Source of the DNA: JAUIBE01 sp035267185
GTDB taxonomy: Bacteria; Pseudomonadota; Gammaproteobacteria; Xanthomonadales; SZUA-36
Assembly: GCA_035267185.1 (NCBI GenBank)
Contig: DATFLY010000008.1
Location: forward strand, 1 to 64,000
DNA length: 64,000 bases
Direction: 5' to 3'
Shown: positions 7,986 through 16,468 of the stretch, one piece after another
Position numbering within the stretch: position 1 is the stretch's first letter
How the letters are laid out: each line of letters begins with the position of its first letter
Program-made: the position numbers and the translations under genes
Notes under the pieces: generated by a model
What the model saw: the letters and a program-made list of their open reading frames with translations, nothing else
The model's database searches: none
Told to the model about the DNA's origin: nothing

Positions 7986-10022
7986 TTAATCAAACGGCAC
8001 AAAACCCTGCGACCTGAGAATTTCTGCGGCACTCATGACTTTTGTGCCTTTGATCACATGGCTGACACGATAGAGATTCGAAAGGTCGTCCACAGGATTA
8101 CCTTTCACCAGGTGCATATGTGATTCCTTGCCTACCGAAATCGATCCCAGGCGAGATTCCTGTCCTGCATTCTCCGCTGACCTGATGGTCGCCAACTGCA
8201 ACACCTCGTTCACCGGGATTCCTGCTTCAGCGTAATACATCAGTTCCCGGATCAGCGTGAATCCCGGCAACATGTTGTCGGTACCCGGAACCAGCTTCAC
8301 TCCGCTGTCATGCAGCAATTTGACCAGTTCCAGCATGGTCTCAGCGGAACGTGCCCAGGCTCCTTCGTTGCCGTCATTTCGCCCAACCCCGGCAATGGCA
8401 TCCCTGCGCACACTTGCCGGAAGATGATCGTCGATTTCCCGGAAAGTCCACGAAATCTTTCCTGGCTCATTGAGAAAACTATCCATGAATATTGAAATGG
8501 TTGGATCGTGTGAAACATCACGTTCAATCATCATGGCTATGAAATCCCGAACCTGAGGTGAATTCAGATCAAGTTCACCGCCCTGCTCCCCCGGCACTAT
8601 GAAGCGCGTTGGAGTGCGTGTATCAAGCTCTTCAGCGCCCAGGAAGTTCAGCATGATCATGTTGATATGGGTGATCTCGTTGTAGCCCGCTTCAATTGCC
8701 TGGGTGGCATTCATATAGGCAGGCACATGCCCCATAACAACCAGATCGCGCTCGTGTGCATAGGCAGCAAGTGGTGCAACCCATTCAGGCTCAATTGAGC
8801 TGTAAAGCTTGATACCAAAGAAACCTCGCCTCGAGTACCAGTCGATCAGCTCCCGGGCTTCTTCCATGCTGTCAGCAAGCATCCCGGTGGGTGCAGAGAA
8901 TTCACCCCGCTTGTCGATAAAACCAAGGGCATAGACATCCGGGCCAATGATCAGGCCCTTACCAACCTGGTCACGCAGCTGGCTGATGTTGTCCGGGTCA
9001 TTGGCCATGTCACGAACATTGCTGACACCGCTGGCCGTGTAATTAAGGAAGCTCTCGATTCCGACATGCCCATGCATGTCCCAGAGTGACGGCATCAACA
9101 CCTGGCCACTGCCATCAATGACTGTCGCCTGTTCGGGGATTTCCACTTCTTCAAAATAAATGGCAGAAATTTTTCCTTTCCAGGAAAAAACGGTGGCCGG
9201 ATCGGTTAAATCGCCTTCAACACTGTCAAAAATCCTCGCGCCATCGATCACCAGCATGTCTTCGGAATCTTCGGTCAGGTCACGTGCAAGTGACTCGAAG
9301 AATTCCAGGGTGGCTTTTTCCTGTTCAGCCTTGAGCAGGCTAAAATGTGACTCCCAGCCCTTCCGGGTGATAGCAAACCATGCGTAATCGACACCAAACA
9401 ATTGCTGGTCCTGGTCCAGCCAGACATGGGTCGGGCTGGCACCAAGCCCCTGGATGGCGTACAGGGTAATGTCCAGAGACTCACCGTCCTGGTTAATTGT
9501 TTTCGAGGTGACCGTTGAAATGGATGCTGTTCCCGAGGGCAGCAACTCAACACTTCCGGAGTCTGATCCCAGTAGCGCACGAGCAAGCATCGCCAGAGTT
9601 TCAGAGTTGCTATTGTGGGCCGTATAGAACCCTGCATCGGAAGCAGGCACGCTGCCCGAATCGACATTCGATGACCATTCCGCGCTGCGATCCAGCACTT
9701 CGAAACGTTCATCAACTTCACCACCACTATAGTTGTTGCCTGTCACATGCAGGTGAATGGGATAGCCCCGCTGATCCAGCCAGATTTTTGTGGAAGTATT
9801 TGGTCCCCTGCCCCGGTCATTGAACTCAAAATCAATACTGATCGATGCATCATCGTTGTGATTGACTGTTAGCGATCCCGAAGGCTCGCCCACGGTCAGC
9901 CAGGAGTATTCACGATACTCGGCGGCGAACAGACTTGACGTTGTTAAAAACAGCACCGACAAGAGCGTCAACCCGGCGAGTTTTCCTGGTATAGGGATGT
10001 GGCTTAAGACCTGGCTGGTCAT
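7986..10022 (-). CDS. Secreted metal-dependent amidohydrolase
   Basis: Product of 678 residues when started at the ATG at 10022, which has an AAAGGA site and begins a clear Sec signal peptide (h-region GLTLLSVLFLTTSSLFA). The open frame extends 144 bases upstream, but that part reads as non-coding. The C-terminal half is an amidohydrolase TIM barrel: His317-Gly-His319 in DMHGHVG, Lys in GIKLYSS, His in VMGHVPAY, His in ITHINM and Asp in VPGTDNML, the usual binuclear metal ligands of imidazolonepropionase- and prolidase-like enzymes. The first 250 or so residues form a domain I do not recognise. Substrate unknown. It follows the lipoprotein gene by 34 bases. Confidence 0.8.
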   Translation of the reverse strand: MTSQVLSHIPIPGKLAGLTLLSVLFLTTSSLFAAEYREYSWLTVGEPSGSLTVNHNDDASISIDFEFNDRGRGPNTSTKIWLDQRGYPIHLHVTGNNYSGGEVDERFEVLDRSAEWSSNVDSGSVPASDAGFYTAHNSNSETLAMLARALLGSDSGSVELLPSGTASISTVTSKTINQDGESLDITLYAIQGLGASPTHVWLDQDQQLFGVDYAWFAITRKGWESHFSLLKAEQEKATLEFFESLARDLTEDSEDMLVIDGARIFDSVEGDLTDPATVFSWKGKISAIYFEEVEIPEQATVIDGSGQVLMPSLWDMHGHVGIESFLNYTASGVSNVRDMANDPDNISQLRDQVGKGLIIGPDVYALGFIDKRGEFSAPTGMLADSMEEARELIDWYSRRGFFGIKLYSSIEPEWVAPLAAYAHERDLVVMGHVPAYMNATQAIEAGYNEITHINMIMLNFLGAEELDTRTPTRFIVPGEQGGELDLNSPQVRDFIAMMIERDVSHDPTISIFMDSFLNEPGKISWTFREIDDHLPASVRRDAIAGVGRNDGNEGAWARSAETMLELVKLLHDSGVKLVPGTDNMLPGFTLIRELMYYAEAGIPVNEVLQLATIRSAENAGQESRLGSISVGKESHMHLVKGNPVDDLSNLYRVSHVIKGTKVMSAAEILRSQGFVPFD

Positions 10023-10056
10023 TTTTTTTCCTTTTATTGAATAGGTTTGTGACGGC

Positions 10057-10602
10057 TTATGAATTGGCGTCCTGGAGTAACTCACGAACACGAAGCGCGA
10101 GCTTGACCACGGCATCCTGATCAGGTGTTTCGATATAGTCAACTTCAACATCGATGATGACTTCACCGATCATGAAGATCACGTGGGGTTTCGAACCATC
10201 GTCCAGGTGATAGGCCTCTTCACCCAGTTCGGGTAACGGATTCGATGTACCTTCAAAGTGCTCTGCATACATGCTTGTTGATCGAACAATGGCCGGAGGA
10301 ATTGCAACCCGAATAAAGTCACCACCTTTACCCCGTACGAAACATTCGCTGCCAACCCCCGCAATCGAACGGTCCATTTCAGCCTGGAAACCGACGATTG
10401 ATGCCAGTTCCTGGCGATGCCCTTTGAGGGCCTCACACAAGACAATTGACTGGCGGGTGAGCGCAATTGGTTCTGTTGATCCTGCAGCCGAATCAGTGCG
10501 CGCCGCGACATCAACTGTGGCTTCCGCACCATCACCACTTTCACCACCACAGGATGAAATAATAAAAACCAGCGCAAGCAAAATAGAAATTCTGAGAAAC
10601 AT
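10057..10602 (-). CDS. Predicted lipoprotein of unknown function
   Basis: Product of 181 residues from the ATG at 10602, preceded by a strong AGGAGGA site; the longer open frame upstream runs antisense through the dipeptidase gene and is not real. The N-terminus MFLRISILLALVFIISSCGG is a lipoprotein signal with a lipobox ending at Cys18. A Gly/Ser/Asp-rich linker follows, then a compact domain of about 130 residues containing two cysteines. I recognise no family. It precedes the amidohydrolase on the same strand and may share its transcript. Its 5' end faces the divergent M19-like gene. Confidence 0.75.
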   Translation of the reverse strand: MFLRISILLALVFIISSCGGESGDGAEATVDVAARTDSAAGSTEPIALTRQSIVLCEALKGHRQELASIVGFQAEMDRSIAGVGSECFVRGKGGDFIRVAIPPAIVRSTSMYAEHFEGTSNPLPELGEEAYHLDDGSKPHVIFMIGEVIIDVEVDYIETPDQDAVVKLALRVRELLQDANS

Positions 10603-10636
10603 GTTGTCCTCCTGAGCGAAGGGAATGAATACTACG

Positions 10637-10683
10637 TAATCCAGGCATGGAATAATATATCCAGGATTAATTTTACGGATTAT
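10637..10683. promoter_or_regulatory. Repeats in the divergent lipoprotein-dipeptidase gap
   Basis: The 96-base divergent gap holds a direct repeat ATCCAGG at 10639-10645 and 10659-10665, exactly 20 bases apart. It also has TAATCC at 10637-10642 facing GGATTA at 10664-10669 and 10678-10683. The two-helical-turn spacing fits a protein-binding site controlling both genes, but no regulator is suggested. Confidence 0.3.
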
Positions 10684-10698
10684 CACGGAGATGTTCTT

Positions 10699-11766
10699 GT
10701 GACAAGCAGGAGAGAAGCGATTGGAATTCTGGCCGGAACAGCCGCAGCAATGGCCATTCCAGCAGTACGGGCGGATTTGCCGGGTGGCTTCTACGACCAG
10801 GCGCTGGTGATCGATGCCTTGTGTTTTGGCAGGGAGTGGGAACAGGATGCGTTTGAAGGGCTGCGAGATGCGAACTACTCGGGAATTGTCGAAAGCCTGC
10901 CGCGTGACAGCCTGCAATCCGCCATCGATGCGCTGGTCCAATGGCGCAACCGAATTGATGAGAATCGAAGGCAATTGCTGATGGCTCTGACTGCGGCGGA
11001 TTTCCAGGAAGCCAGGGCCAGTAATCGTACTGCGGTCATGATGAATTTCCAGGACGCCACCATGCTCCAGGGAGATGCCGATAACGTCGATGCCCTGCAT
11101 GCGTTAGGGATGCGCAGTTTCCAACTGACTTACAACTATCGCAATCTGCTGGGTGATGGTTGCCTGGAACGAACCAACGCTGGCTTGTCCGAGTTTGGTG
11201 TTTCAGTTGTCGAGCGCATGAACGATGTAGGCGTGATGATAGACGTCTCACACAGCGGCCCCCAAACCACGCTCGATGGCATCGAATTCTCAAAAAAACC
11301 CATTGCCATGACTCATACATTCTGTGCTGCACTCAGACCGCACCCACGCGCCAAATCAGATGAAGCAATCAAATCCTGCGCTGACAAGGGCGGCGTCACG
11401 GGAATTTGTGCACTGGGTTATTTCATCGGCCCTGACCCTGGTGGTGAGACCAGCATCGAAGACTATGCTGACCAGGTTGAATATGCAGTTAACCTGGCTG
11501 GCTACGACCATGTCGCGCTATCAACTGATTTCCCGCCGCAAGGCATTTCACCCTGGGCCACAAGGGAGAACTGGTATGAGCCGCGCCTGGAGTGGTTTAA
11601 ACCCAGTTACGAGGTGCGCTGGCCACCATGGATACCTGAACTTGATACACCTGACCGTTTCCGCAACCTGGTCAGAATCCTGGAAGGTCGTGGCTGGAGC
11701 CAGGAAAATCTTGAAAAGCTGCTTGGTCTGAACTGGCTGCGATTATTTGAAGACACAATCGGTTAA
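10699..11766 (+). CDS. M19 (membrane dipeptidase)-like protein, Tat-exported, divergent metal site
   Basis: Product of 355 residues with a twin-arginine signal (SRREAIG at residues 3-9, hydrophobic stretch to about 22, likely cleavage after VRA). The barrel resembles renal dipeptidase family M19: VSHSG with His185, MTHTFCAALRPHPR with His206, and STDF with Asp277. The N-terminal zinc pair is missing: where M19 has His-x-Asp, this protein reads Asp39-Ala-Leu-Cys-Phe43, and the bridging Glu region reads NFQDAT. It may bind a single metal or act on a different bond. Start GTG with GGAG 10 bases upstream. It ends 8 bases before the convergent sbtB. Confidence 0.78.
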   Translation: MTSRREAIGILAGTAAAMAIPAVRADLPGGFYDQALVIDALCFGREWEQDAFEGLRDANYSGIVESLPRDSLQSAIDALVQWRNRIDENRRQLLMALTAADFQEARASNRTAVMMNFQDATMLQGDADNVDALHALGMRSFQLTYNYRNLLGDGCLERTNAGLSEFGVSVVERMNDVGVMIDVSHSGPQTTLDGIEFSKKPIAMTHTFCAALRPHPRAKSDEAIKSCADKGGVTGICALGYFIGPDPGGETSIEDYADQVEYAVNLAGYDHVALSTDFPPQGISPWATRENWYEPRLEWFKPSYEVRWPPWIPELDTPDRFRNLVRILEGRGWSQENLEKLLGLNWLRLFEDTIG

Positions 11767-11774
11767 AGCACTGG

Positions 11775-12077
11775 TCAGAACTTTTCAGCTCGTAATACTT
11801 CCACGTCAGACATATAAGTGATCATTGCAAAATTTTCGTAGTATCGATCTCGCAGGTGTGCAGCAATTCTGACCGCAATCTCCGGGTCACAAACCACTTC
11901 CACCCTGATGTTTCCGGAAGTGCTCCAGCCTGCATCCCTGACACCACGGCTGCCCCTGCCACGAGCATTGACGATGGTATAGCCGGTAGCCCCAAGACCG
12001 GGAAGCTCGTTACGCAGATTATCTTCGAGTGCCGCCTCGGTGATGATCGTCACCAGTTTTTTTACCGTTATGTCCAT
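11775..12077 (-). CDS. sbtB: SbtB-like PII protein for the bicarbonate transporter
   Basis: PII-fold protein of 100 residues, counting from the ATG at 12077 (MDITVKKLVTII), 7 bases behind the sbtA stop; a longer frame starting at 12116 would overlap sbtA. The segment NARGRGSRGVRDAGW forms the T-loop base. In cyanobacteria SbtB binds adenyl nucleotides (cAMP, ADP, ATP) and locks SbtA in a low-activity state. The immediate linkage to sbtA makes the same role likely here. Last gene of the long minus-strand Mrp operon. The C-terminus MSDVEVLRAEKF has no CGPxGC redox tail of the kind seen in some cyanobacterial SbtB. Confidence 0.85.
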   Translation of the reverse strand: MDITVKKLVTIITEAALEDNLRNELPGLGATGYTIVNARGRGSRGVRDAGWSTSGNIRVEVVCDPEIAVRIAAHLRDRYYENFAMITYMSDVEVLRAEKF

Positions 12078-12084
12078 CGCACCA

Positions 12085-13017
12085 TCAGAGAGTATGTAAA
12101 TACTGAGCCATACCAAGATACAACGGTATGCCTACAAAAATATTAAACGGAAACGTGACCCCCAGGGAAGCTGTCAATGAAAGCGTTGGGCTGGCCTCGG
12201 GGACTGCAATTCGCATGGCTGCCGGTGCGGCGATATAGGAACAGCTGCCTGAAAGAACCGCCAGCAGCATGGTGCCACCTTCCGACAGGCCCATCCACCA
12301 GCCAAGCAACGCACCCATCATTGCCAGTGGCACGGGTACCAATAGCGCGAAAACCACCAGGAAGAAGCCATGATCCTTGAGGTTCTTGAACTGGCTTGCT
12401 GCAATCAGGCCCATTTCAAGCAGGAACAGGGCAAGCACACCCTTGAACAGGTCAAAGAAAAACGGCTCAAGCGGCTCCATCCCTACCGGCCCTGCAATCC
12501 ATCCAATGATAAGGCCACCCATCAAAAGCACAATGCTTTTACCAAGGAAAGTCTCGTGTGCAAGCTTGCCCCAGCGGGTGTCCTTCGAAATGCCTCTCGC
12601 CAGCACGATACCCACCATGATGGCCGGCATCTCCAGCAGCACCAGGAAAAGAGCCAGCCTGGGTTCGTAGAAAATATCCTGGGATGCCAGGTAGGCAATC
12701 CCGACCGCGTAGGTGGCCACGCTGACCGAGCCATAATGCGCAGCAATTGAAGCGGCATTGGGGCGGTCAAGTCGGCCAACGTACCGCAGGACCGGAAAAA
12801 CCATTAAAGGGATCACAATTCCCATGGCCATGACCGCAATAATCTGCGGCAGAAGGCCCCCGAACGGTTGTTGCGCGAGCTCTATCCCACCTTTGAGACC
12901 AATGGTTAAAAGCAACAGCACACTTAATAGTTCATAAATTGCCGGCGGCAGACGCAATTCAGACCGGGCAAGGCCAGCGACCAGTCCAAGAGCGAAAAAG
13001 AGAATAACCGGGTCCAT
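12085..13017 (-). CDS. sbtA: Sodium-dependent bicarbonate transporter SbtA
   Basis: Inner-membrane protein of 310 residues with about ten hydrophobic segments, arranged as two inverted halves as in the SbtA/DUF897 family. Family blocks are visible: the N-terminal RLPPAIYELLSVLLLLTIGLKGG, the mid-protein AAHYGSVSVATYAVG that matches the substrate-site region, and SGSCSYIAAPAAMRIAVPEA in the second half. SbtA couples inward Na+ to high-affinity HCO3- uptake. It stands 6 bases behind the last antiporter D-like gene and 7 bases before sbtB, in the same operon as a complete Mrp-type antiporter, which would re-export the Na+ it brings in. Confidence 0.92.
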   Translation of the reverse strand: MDPVILFFALGLVAGLARSELRLPPAIYELLSVLLLLTIGLKGGIELAQQPFGGLLPQIIAVMAMGIVIPLMVFPVLRYVGRLDRPNAASIAAHYGSVSVATYAVGIAYLASQDIFYEPRLALFLVLLEMPAIMVGIVLARGISKDTRWGKLAHETFLGKSIVLLMGGLIIGWIAGPVGMEPLEPFFFDLFKGVLALFLLEMGLIAASQFKNLKDHGFFLVVFALLVPVPLAMMGALLGWWMGLSEGGTMLLAVLSGSCSYIAAPAAMRIAVPEASPTLSLTASLGVTFPFNIFVGIPLYLGMAQYLHTL

Positions 13018-13023
13018 GGGCGA

Positions 13024-14730
13024 TCAGAAGAAGTAGAGCAGAACGTAGGTGATAAGAAGGACAGCAATCCAAAGCGCCGTGGTGCCGATCGGCCAGGCGC
13101 GCGCAAAAACGCCCGGTGCAGATTCAGAATTTTCAGAACCTGAAAACCAGTTCTTCCCGACACGATCAAACCAGTTCCCAACTGCTCCGACAAGGCTTCT
13201 CAGCAAGTCCATCATCCAACCCAGGACCAACCCGATGTGGCCAACGATACCCAGCAACAACACCCGCCAGATCCAGTCGGCATCCAGGGAAATGGTCAAG
13301 GTACGTTTCATCAATGGCAGTAACAGGAAGAAAGCCAGACCAGAGAACAACAATAGCTGCAGGTAGAAGAGCACCTTGCCGGCTGTATAAGGCACATAAT
13401 CAACCGGATACGGCAGGAAGCGATATAACAGATCAGGCATCACGCCAAGCAGCACACATAACACCGAGAAAATGACCATCGCGGCTGCCATGTTCCAGGG
13501 AGCATCCTTGGGTCGCAGGCCCGAGTCACGCTGGAAGAACACGAACCATGGAAACTTGATGCCGGCGTGCAGGAAGACTCCGGCCGAAGCCGCTGCAAGA
13601 GTGAAGTAAACCCAGACCAGGCCTTCACCAACCGCAGCCTGGGAAATCATTGTCTTGGTTGTAAATCCGGATGTCAGAGGGAAACCGGAAATGGCCAGCG
13701 CACCGATAATTCCACATGCCGCTGTGAGTGGCATGGTGCGGAACAGGCCACCGACATCACTGCAACGGTTCATGCCGGTGCGATAGATCACAACGCCCGC
13801 ACTCATGAACAGTAACGCCTTGTAAATGATATGCGCAAATGCATGTGCGGCAGCACCGTTGAGCGCCATCTCGGTTCCGATCCCGACAGCGCACACCATG
13901 AAACCCACCTGGTTGACGATCGAAAAAGCCAGGATTCTGCGAATGTCGTTTTCTAACAATGCATAGATGATCCCGTACATCACCATGAACAGGCCGACAT
14001 AAATCAGGACAGATTCGCCCGGGAACAGGAGGATCAGCGCCAGTACAGCCGTCTTGGTCGTGAACGCGGACAGGAATACCGAACCGGTCGGGCTGGATTC
14101 CGGATAGGCGTCGGATAACCACGCCGACAGTGGCGGCGCAGCAGCATTAATCAGAATTCCGATCAGGATCATCCATGTATCAAAGTTGGTCGCCAGCAAT
14201 GGTTGAATTTCTATTGAGCCTGTGTGGACAACCACACCTTCAATACCAACTTTCAGGATCACGCCACCCAGTAAATGCAGGATGGCGTAGCGAATACCTG
14301 CCGCACGTGCGCCAGGCGTTCCACCGCACCAGACAATGACAGTCGAAAAAAGCGCCATTAATTCCCAGGAGAGGAAAAGGCTGATCAGGTCGCCGGCAAA
14401 ACACACACCCACGGCGCCTGCAGCGTACGCGAATGCAGCCGAAAGCTCATACCACCTGGCCTGTCGGTATGCGAAGAGCCCACCCACAAAGGACATCAGC
14501 ACAAATATGGTGGCGAATAAACGGCGCACCGGGCTGCCCTCGACTGGCTGCAGCGTGTAATCGAGGAACGGAATGGTTGCAACGATTCCATCCGGAATAT
14601 TCCAGACTGCCACCATTGCAACCACCGGCACGCCAAGCACAACAACATTGCGTAACCAGCCATGTGTAACGGCAGTCAGCAATGCGCCGGTCAGCAGGAT
14701 CAGCCCGGGTGAAAACAGCTCAAAGCTCAT
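13024..14730 (-). CDS. Mrp/NuoL-type proton-conducting subunit D3
   Basis: Product of 568 residues, the longest of three D-like (MrpD/NuoL/NuoN family) subunits here. The conserved charged residues of the proton half-channel are present: Glu in FLSWELMALF, Lys in FTTKTAVLAL and a His-rich turn NGAAAHAFAHIIYKALLFM. The C-terminal 100 residues extend past the usual D length, with two or three further hydrophobic segments and a soluble end containing FDRVGKNWF. It overlaps the 91-residue gene before it by 4 bases and lies 6 bases ahead of sbtA. It could act as an extra ion channel of the antiporter, or pair with SbtA; the former is more likely. Confidence 0.82.
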   Translation of the reverse strand: MSFELFSPGLILLTGALLTAVTHGWLRNVVVLGVPVVAMVAVWNIPDGIVATIPFLDYTLQPVEGSPVRRLFATIFVLMSFVGGLFAYRQARWYELSAAFAYAAGAVGVCFAGDLISLFLSWELMALFSTVIVWCGGTPGARAAGIRYAILHLLGGVILKVGIEGVVVHTGSIEIQPLLATNFDTWMILIGILINAAAPPLSAWLSDAYPESSPTGSVFLSAFTTKTAVLALILLFPGESVLIYVGLFMVMYGIIYALLENDIRRILAFSIVNQVGFMVCAVGIGTEMALNGAAAHAFAHIIYKALLFMSAGVVIYRTGMNRCSDVGGLFRTMPLTAACGIIGALAISGFPLTSGFTTKTMISQAAVGEGLVWVYFTLAAASAGVFLHAGIKFPWFVFFQRDSGLRPKDAPWNMAAAMVIFSVLCVLLGVMPDLLYRFLPYPVDYVPYTAGKVLFYLQLLLFSGLAFFLLLPLMKRTLTISLDADWIWRVLLLGIVGHIGLVLGWMMDLLRSLVGAVGNWFDRVGKNWFSGSENSESAPGVFARAWPIGTTALWIAVLLITYVLLYFF

Positions 14731-15002
14731 TTTTCACCTCCATCCTGGCGGCGGTCGCTGTAGTAGTTCTCTTTGCGCTTGAGAACAAAACCAAGCAATT
14801 TAGCCACCAGCACCATGACCAGGCACGACCCAAATCCGTATATGGCTCCGAAAGCAAACCACCCGTCGGGCCCGAAATAACCCTTGACGCTGATGAACAA
14901 CTGGGCTGCCACGGTGGCTGCAAGGATTACCACGAACACGATCCACAGCTTCCTGATGGTCGCAGGACGTGTCAGCCAGTGATCGTCGTACTTCTGGTTC
15001 AT
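14727..15002 (-). CDS. Small two-span membrane protein of the antiporter operon
   Basis: Product of 91 residues sharing 4-base overlaps with the D-like genes on both sides. Two hydrophobic segments are visible at about 17-36 and 48-71, separated by the short loop SVKGYFGPDGW, with a highly charged C-terminus (KRKENYYSDRRQDGG). I recognise no family. Its position inside a run of antiporter subunits, translationally coupled to both neighbours, argues that it is an accessory or structural subunit of the complex. It is not MrpC-, F- or G-like, since those are encoded separately in the same operon. Confidence 0.75.
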   Translation of the reverse strand: MNQKYDDHWLTRPATIRKLWIVFVVILAATVAAQLFISVKGYFGPDGWFAFGAIYGFGSCLVMVLVAKLLGFVLKRKENYYSDRRQDGGEK

Positions 15003-16468
15003 GACGCCTCCCTTACAACCTGGTACTCAAGATTCAGCGCTGGCCCGTTGAACAGGAAAAATGCGATCGTCAGGATCGCTGTAATCACCAGAGCAATCAC
15101 CATCGGTCGCGGAGCCTCACCGTGTTCGACCACGTTTTCATCTGATTCCTTTTCAAACCAGGCCATGTAGATAATGGGCAGGAAATAAGCAGCGTTCAGC
15201 GCCGTGCTCAGAATCACGGTTCCCAATGCAACATAGTTATCGGCTTCAAAAGCGCCGGCAAGAATGTACCACTTGGACACAAATCCGCCGGTGGGTGGCA
15301 CGCCAATCATGCTTAGCGCGCCAATCGTAAAGGCCGTCATTGTCCACGGCATTCGCCTGCCAATACCGCGCAATTGAAACAGCTCGGTTTTACTCGACGC
15401 CACGTAGATTGCGCCGGCCGCAAAAAACAGGGTGATCTTGCCGAAGGCGTGCGCCAGCATGTGAATCGCAGCTCCCACCTCAGCCAGTGGTTTAAGAATG
15501 GCTGCTGCCATCACGATGTAGGAAAGCTGTGAAATGGTGGAATAAGCCAGCAGTTTCTTGAGATTCTGTTGCCTCAGGGCAACGATGCTGGCCGCCAGGA
15601 TGGTGAACGCCGCCACGTAAAGCAACCAGCCGCTACTGGGCTCTGAGAACAGGAAATCAATACCGAAGATGTAAACGATGACCTTTGTCACCGTGAACAC
15701 GCCGGCTTTCACCACGGCAACCGCATGAAGCAATGCGCTGACAGGTGTGGGCGCGACCATGGCGGCAGGCAGCCAACGATGAACCGGCATGACTGCAGCT
15801 TTACCGATACCGAAAACAAACAGGCCGAGCAGCAAACCAACAAGAGGGCCTGAAAGGTTGCCCTCGATAATCCCACCCTGGACAAAATCGCCAGTCCCGG
15901 TCGCGGAATAGGTCCAGATGATGGCGGGCAGGAACAGGCCGATCGACGTCGTCAGCAGTATCCCCAGGTAAATTCTCGCTGTTTTAACTGTTGCAGGATC
16001 GCCCTTATGCGCCACCAGTGGATATGTGGCCAGGGTCAGGGCTTCATAGAACAGGAACAGGGTGATCAGGTTTGCCGAAAATGCGATGCCCATGGTTGCA
16101 GCAAGAGAAACCGCGAACAACACGTAAAACCGGGTCTGGTTGGTCTCATTGTTACCACGCATGTAGCCAATCGAATAGATCGAGTTCACGATCCATAACG
16201 ACGATGCCAGAAGCGCGAACATGATTCCCAGTGGTTCGGCACGGAAAGCAAGCTCGATTCCCGGAATGACCTCATGAATCAGGATTTCCGGCCGGCCACC
16301 ACGATAGACAGCAGGCGCAATCGACCATGTGATCCAGGCAAGCGCACCCGCCGTAATCAATGTGCAGGCTTCGCGAACATTGGCGCTGATACGGCCGGCA
16401 ATCGCGATCACCACCGCCCCGAACAATGGCACCAGCACGGCCATGATCATGAGTTGTGACTCGCTCAT
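14999..16468 (-). CDS. Mrp-type antiporter subunit D2
   Basis: Membrane protein of 489 residues of the MrpD/NuoN proton-pumping family with about 14 spans. It shows Glu in FYEALTLATYPLV, Lys in LLHAVAVVKAGVF, and the helix-break HMLAHAFGKITLFF with His and Lys. The family block TIGALSMIGVPPTGGFVSKW is intact near residue 385. It is one of three D-like proteins in tandem and is linked by 4-base overlaps on both sides. The Lys and Glu residues expected for proton transfer are present, so it should be active. Assignment to MrpD rather than to a complex I subunit rests on the surrounding mrp genes. Confidence 0.88.
   Translation of the reverse strand: MSESQLMIMAVLVPLFGAVVIAIAGRISANVREACTLITAGALAWITWSIAPAVYRGGRPEILIHEVIPGIELAFRAEPLGIMFALLASSLWIVNSIYSIGYMRGNNETNQTRFYVLFAVSLAATMGIAFSANLITLFLFYEALTLATYPLVAHKGDPATVKTARIYLGILLTTSIGLFLPAIIWTYSATGTGDFVQGGIIEGNLSGPLVGLLLGLFVFGIGKAAVMPVHRWLPAAMVAPTPVSALLHAVAVVKAGVFTVTKVIVYIFGIDFLFSEPSSGWLLYVAAFTILAASIVALRQQNLKKLLAYSTISQLSYIVMAAAILKPLAEVGAAIHMLAHAFGKITLFFAAGAIYVASSKTELFQLRGIGRRMPWTMTAFTIGALSMIGVPPTGGFVSKWYILAGAFEADNYVALGTVILSTALNAAYFLPIIYMAWFEKESDENVVEHGEAPRPMVIALVITAILTIAFFLFNGPALNLEYQVVREAS

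Noticed and set aside
10603..11100. N-terminal extension of the lipoprotein frame to 11100
   Set aside because: It runs antisense through the M19-like gene, and a lipoprotein signal with AGGAGGA starts at 10602.
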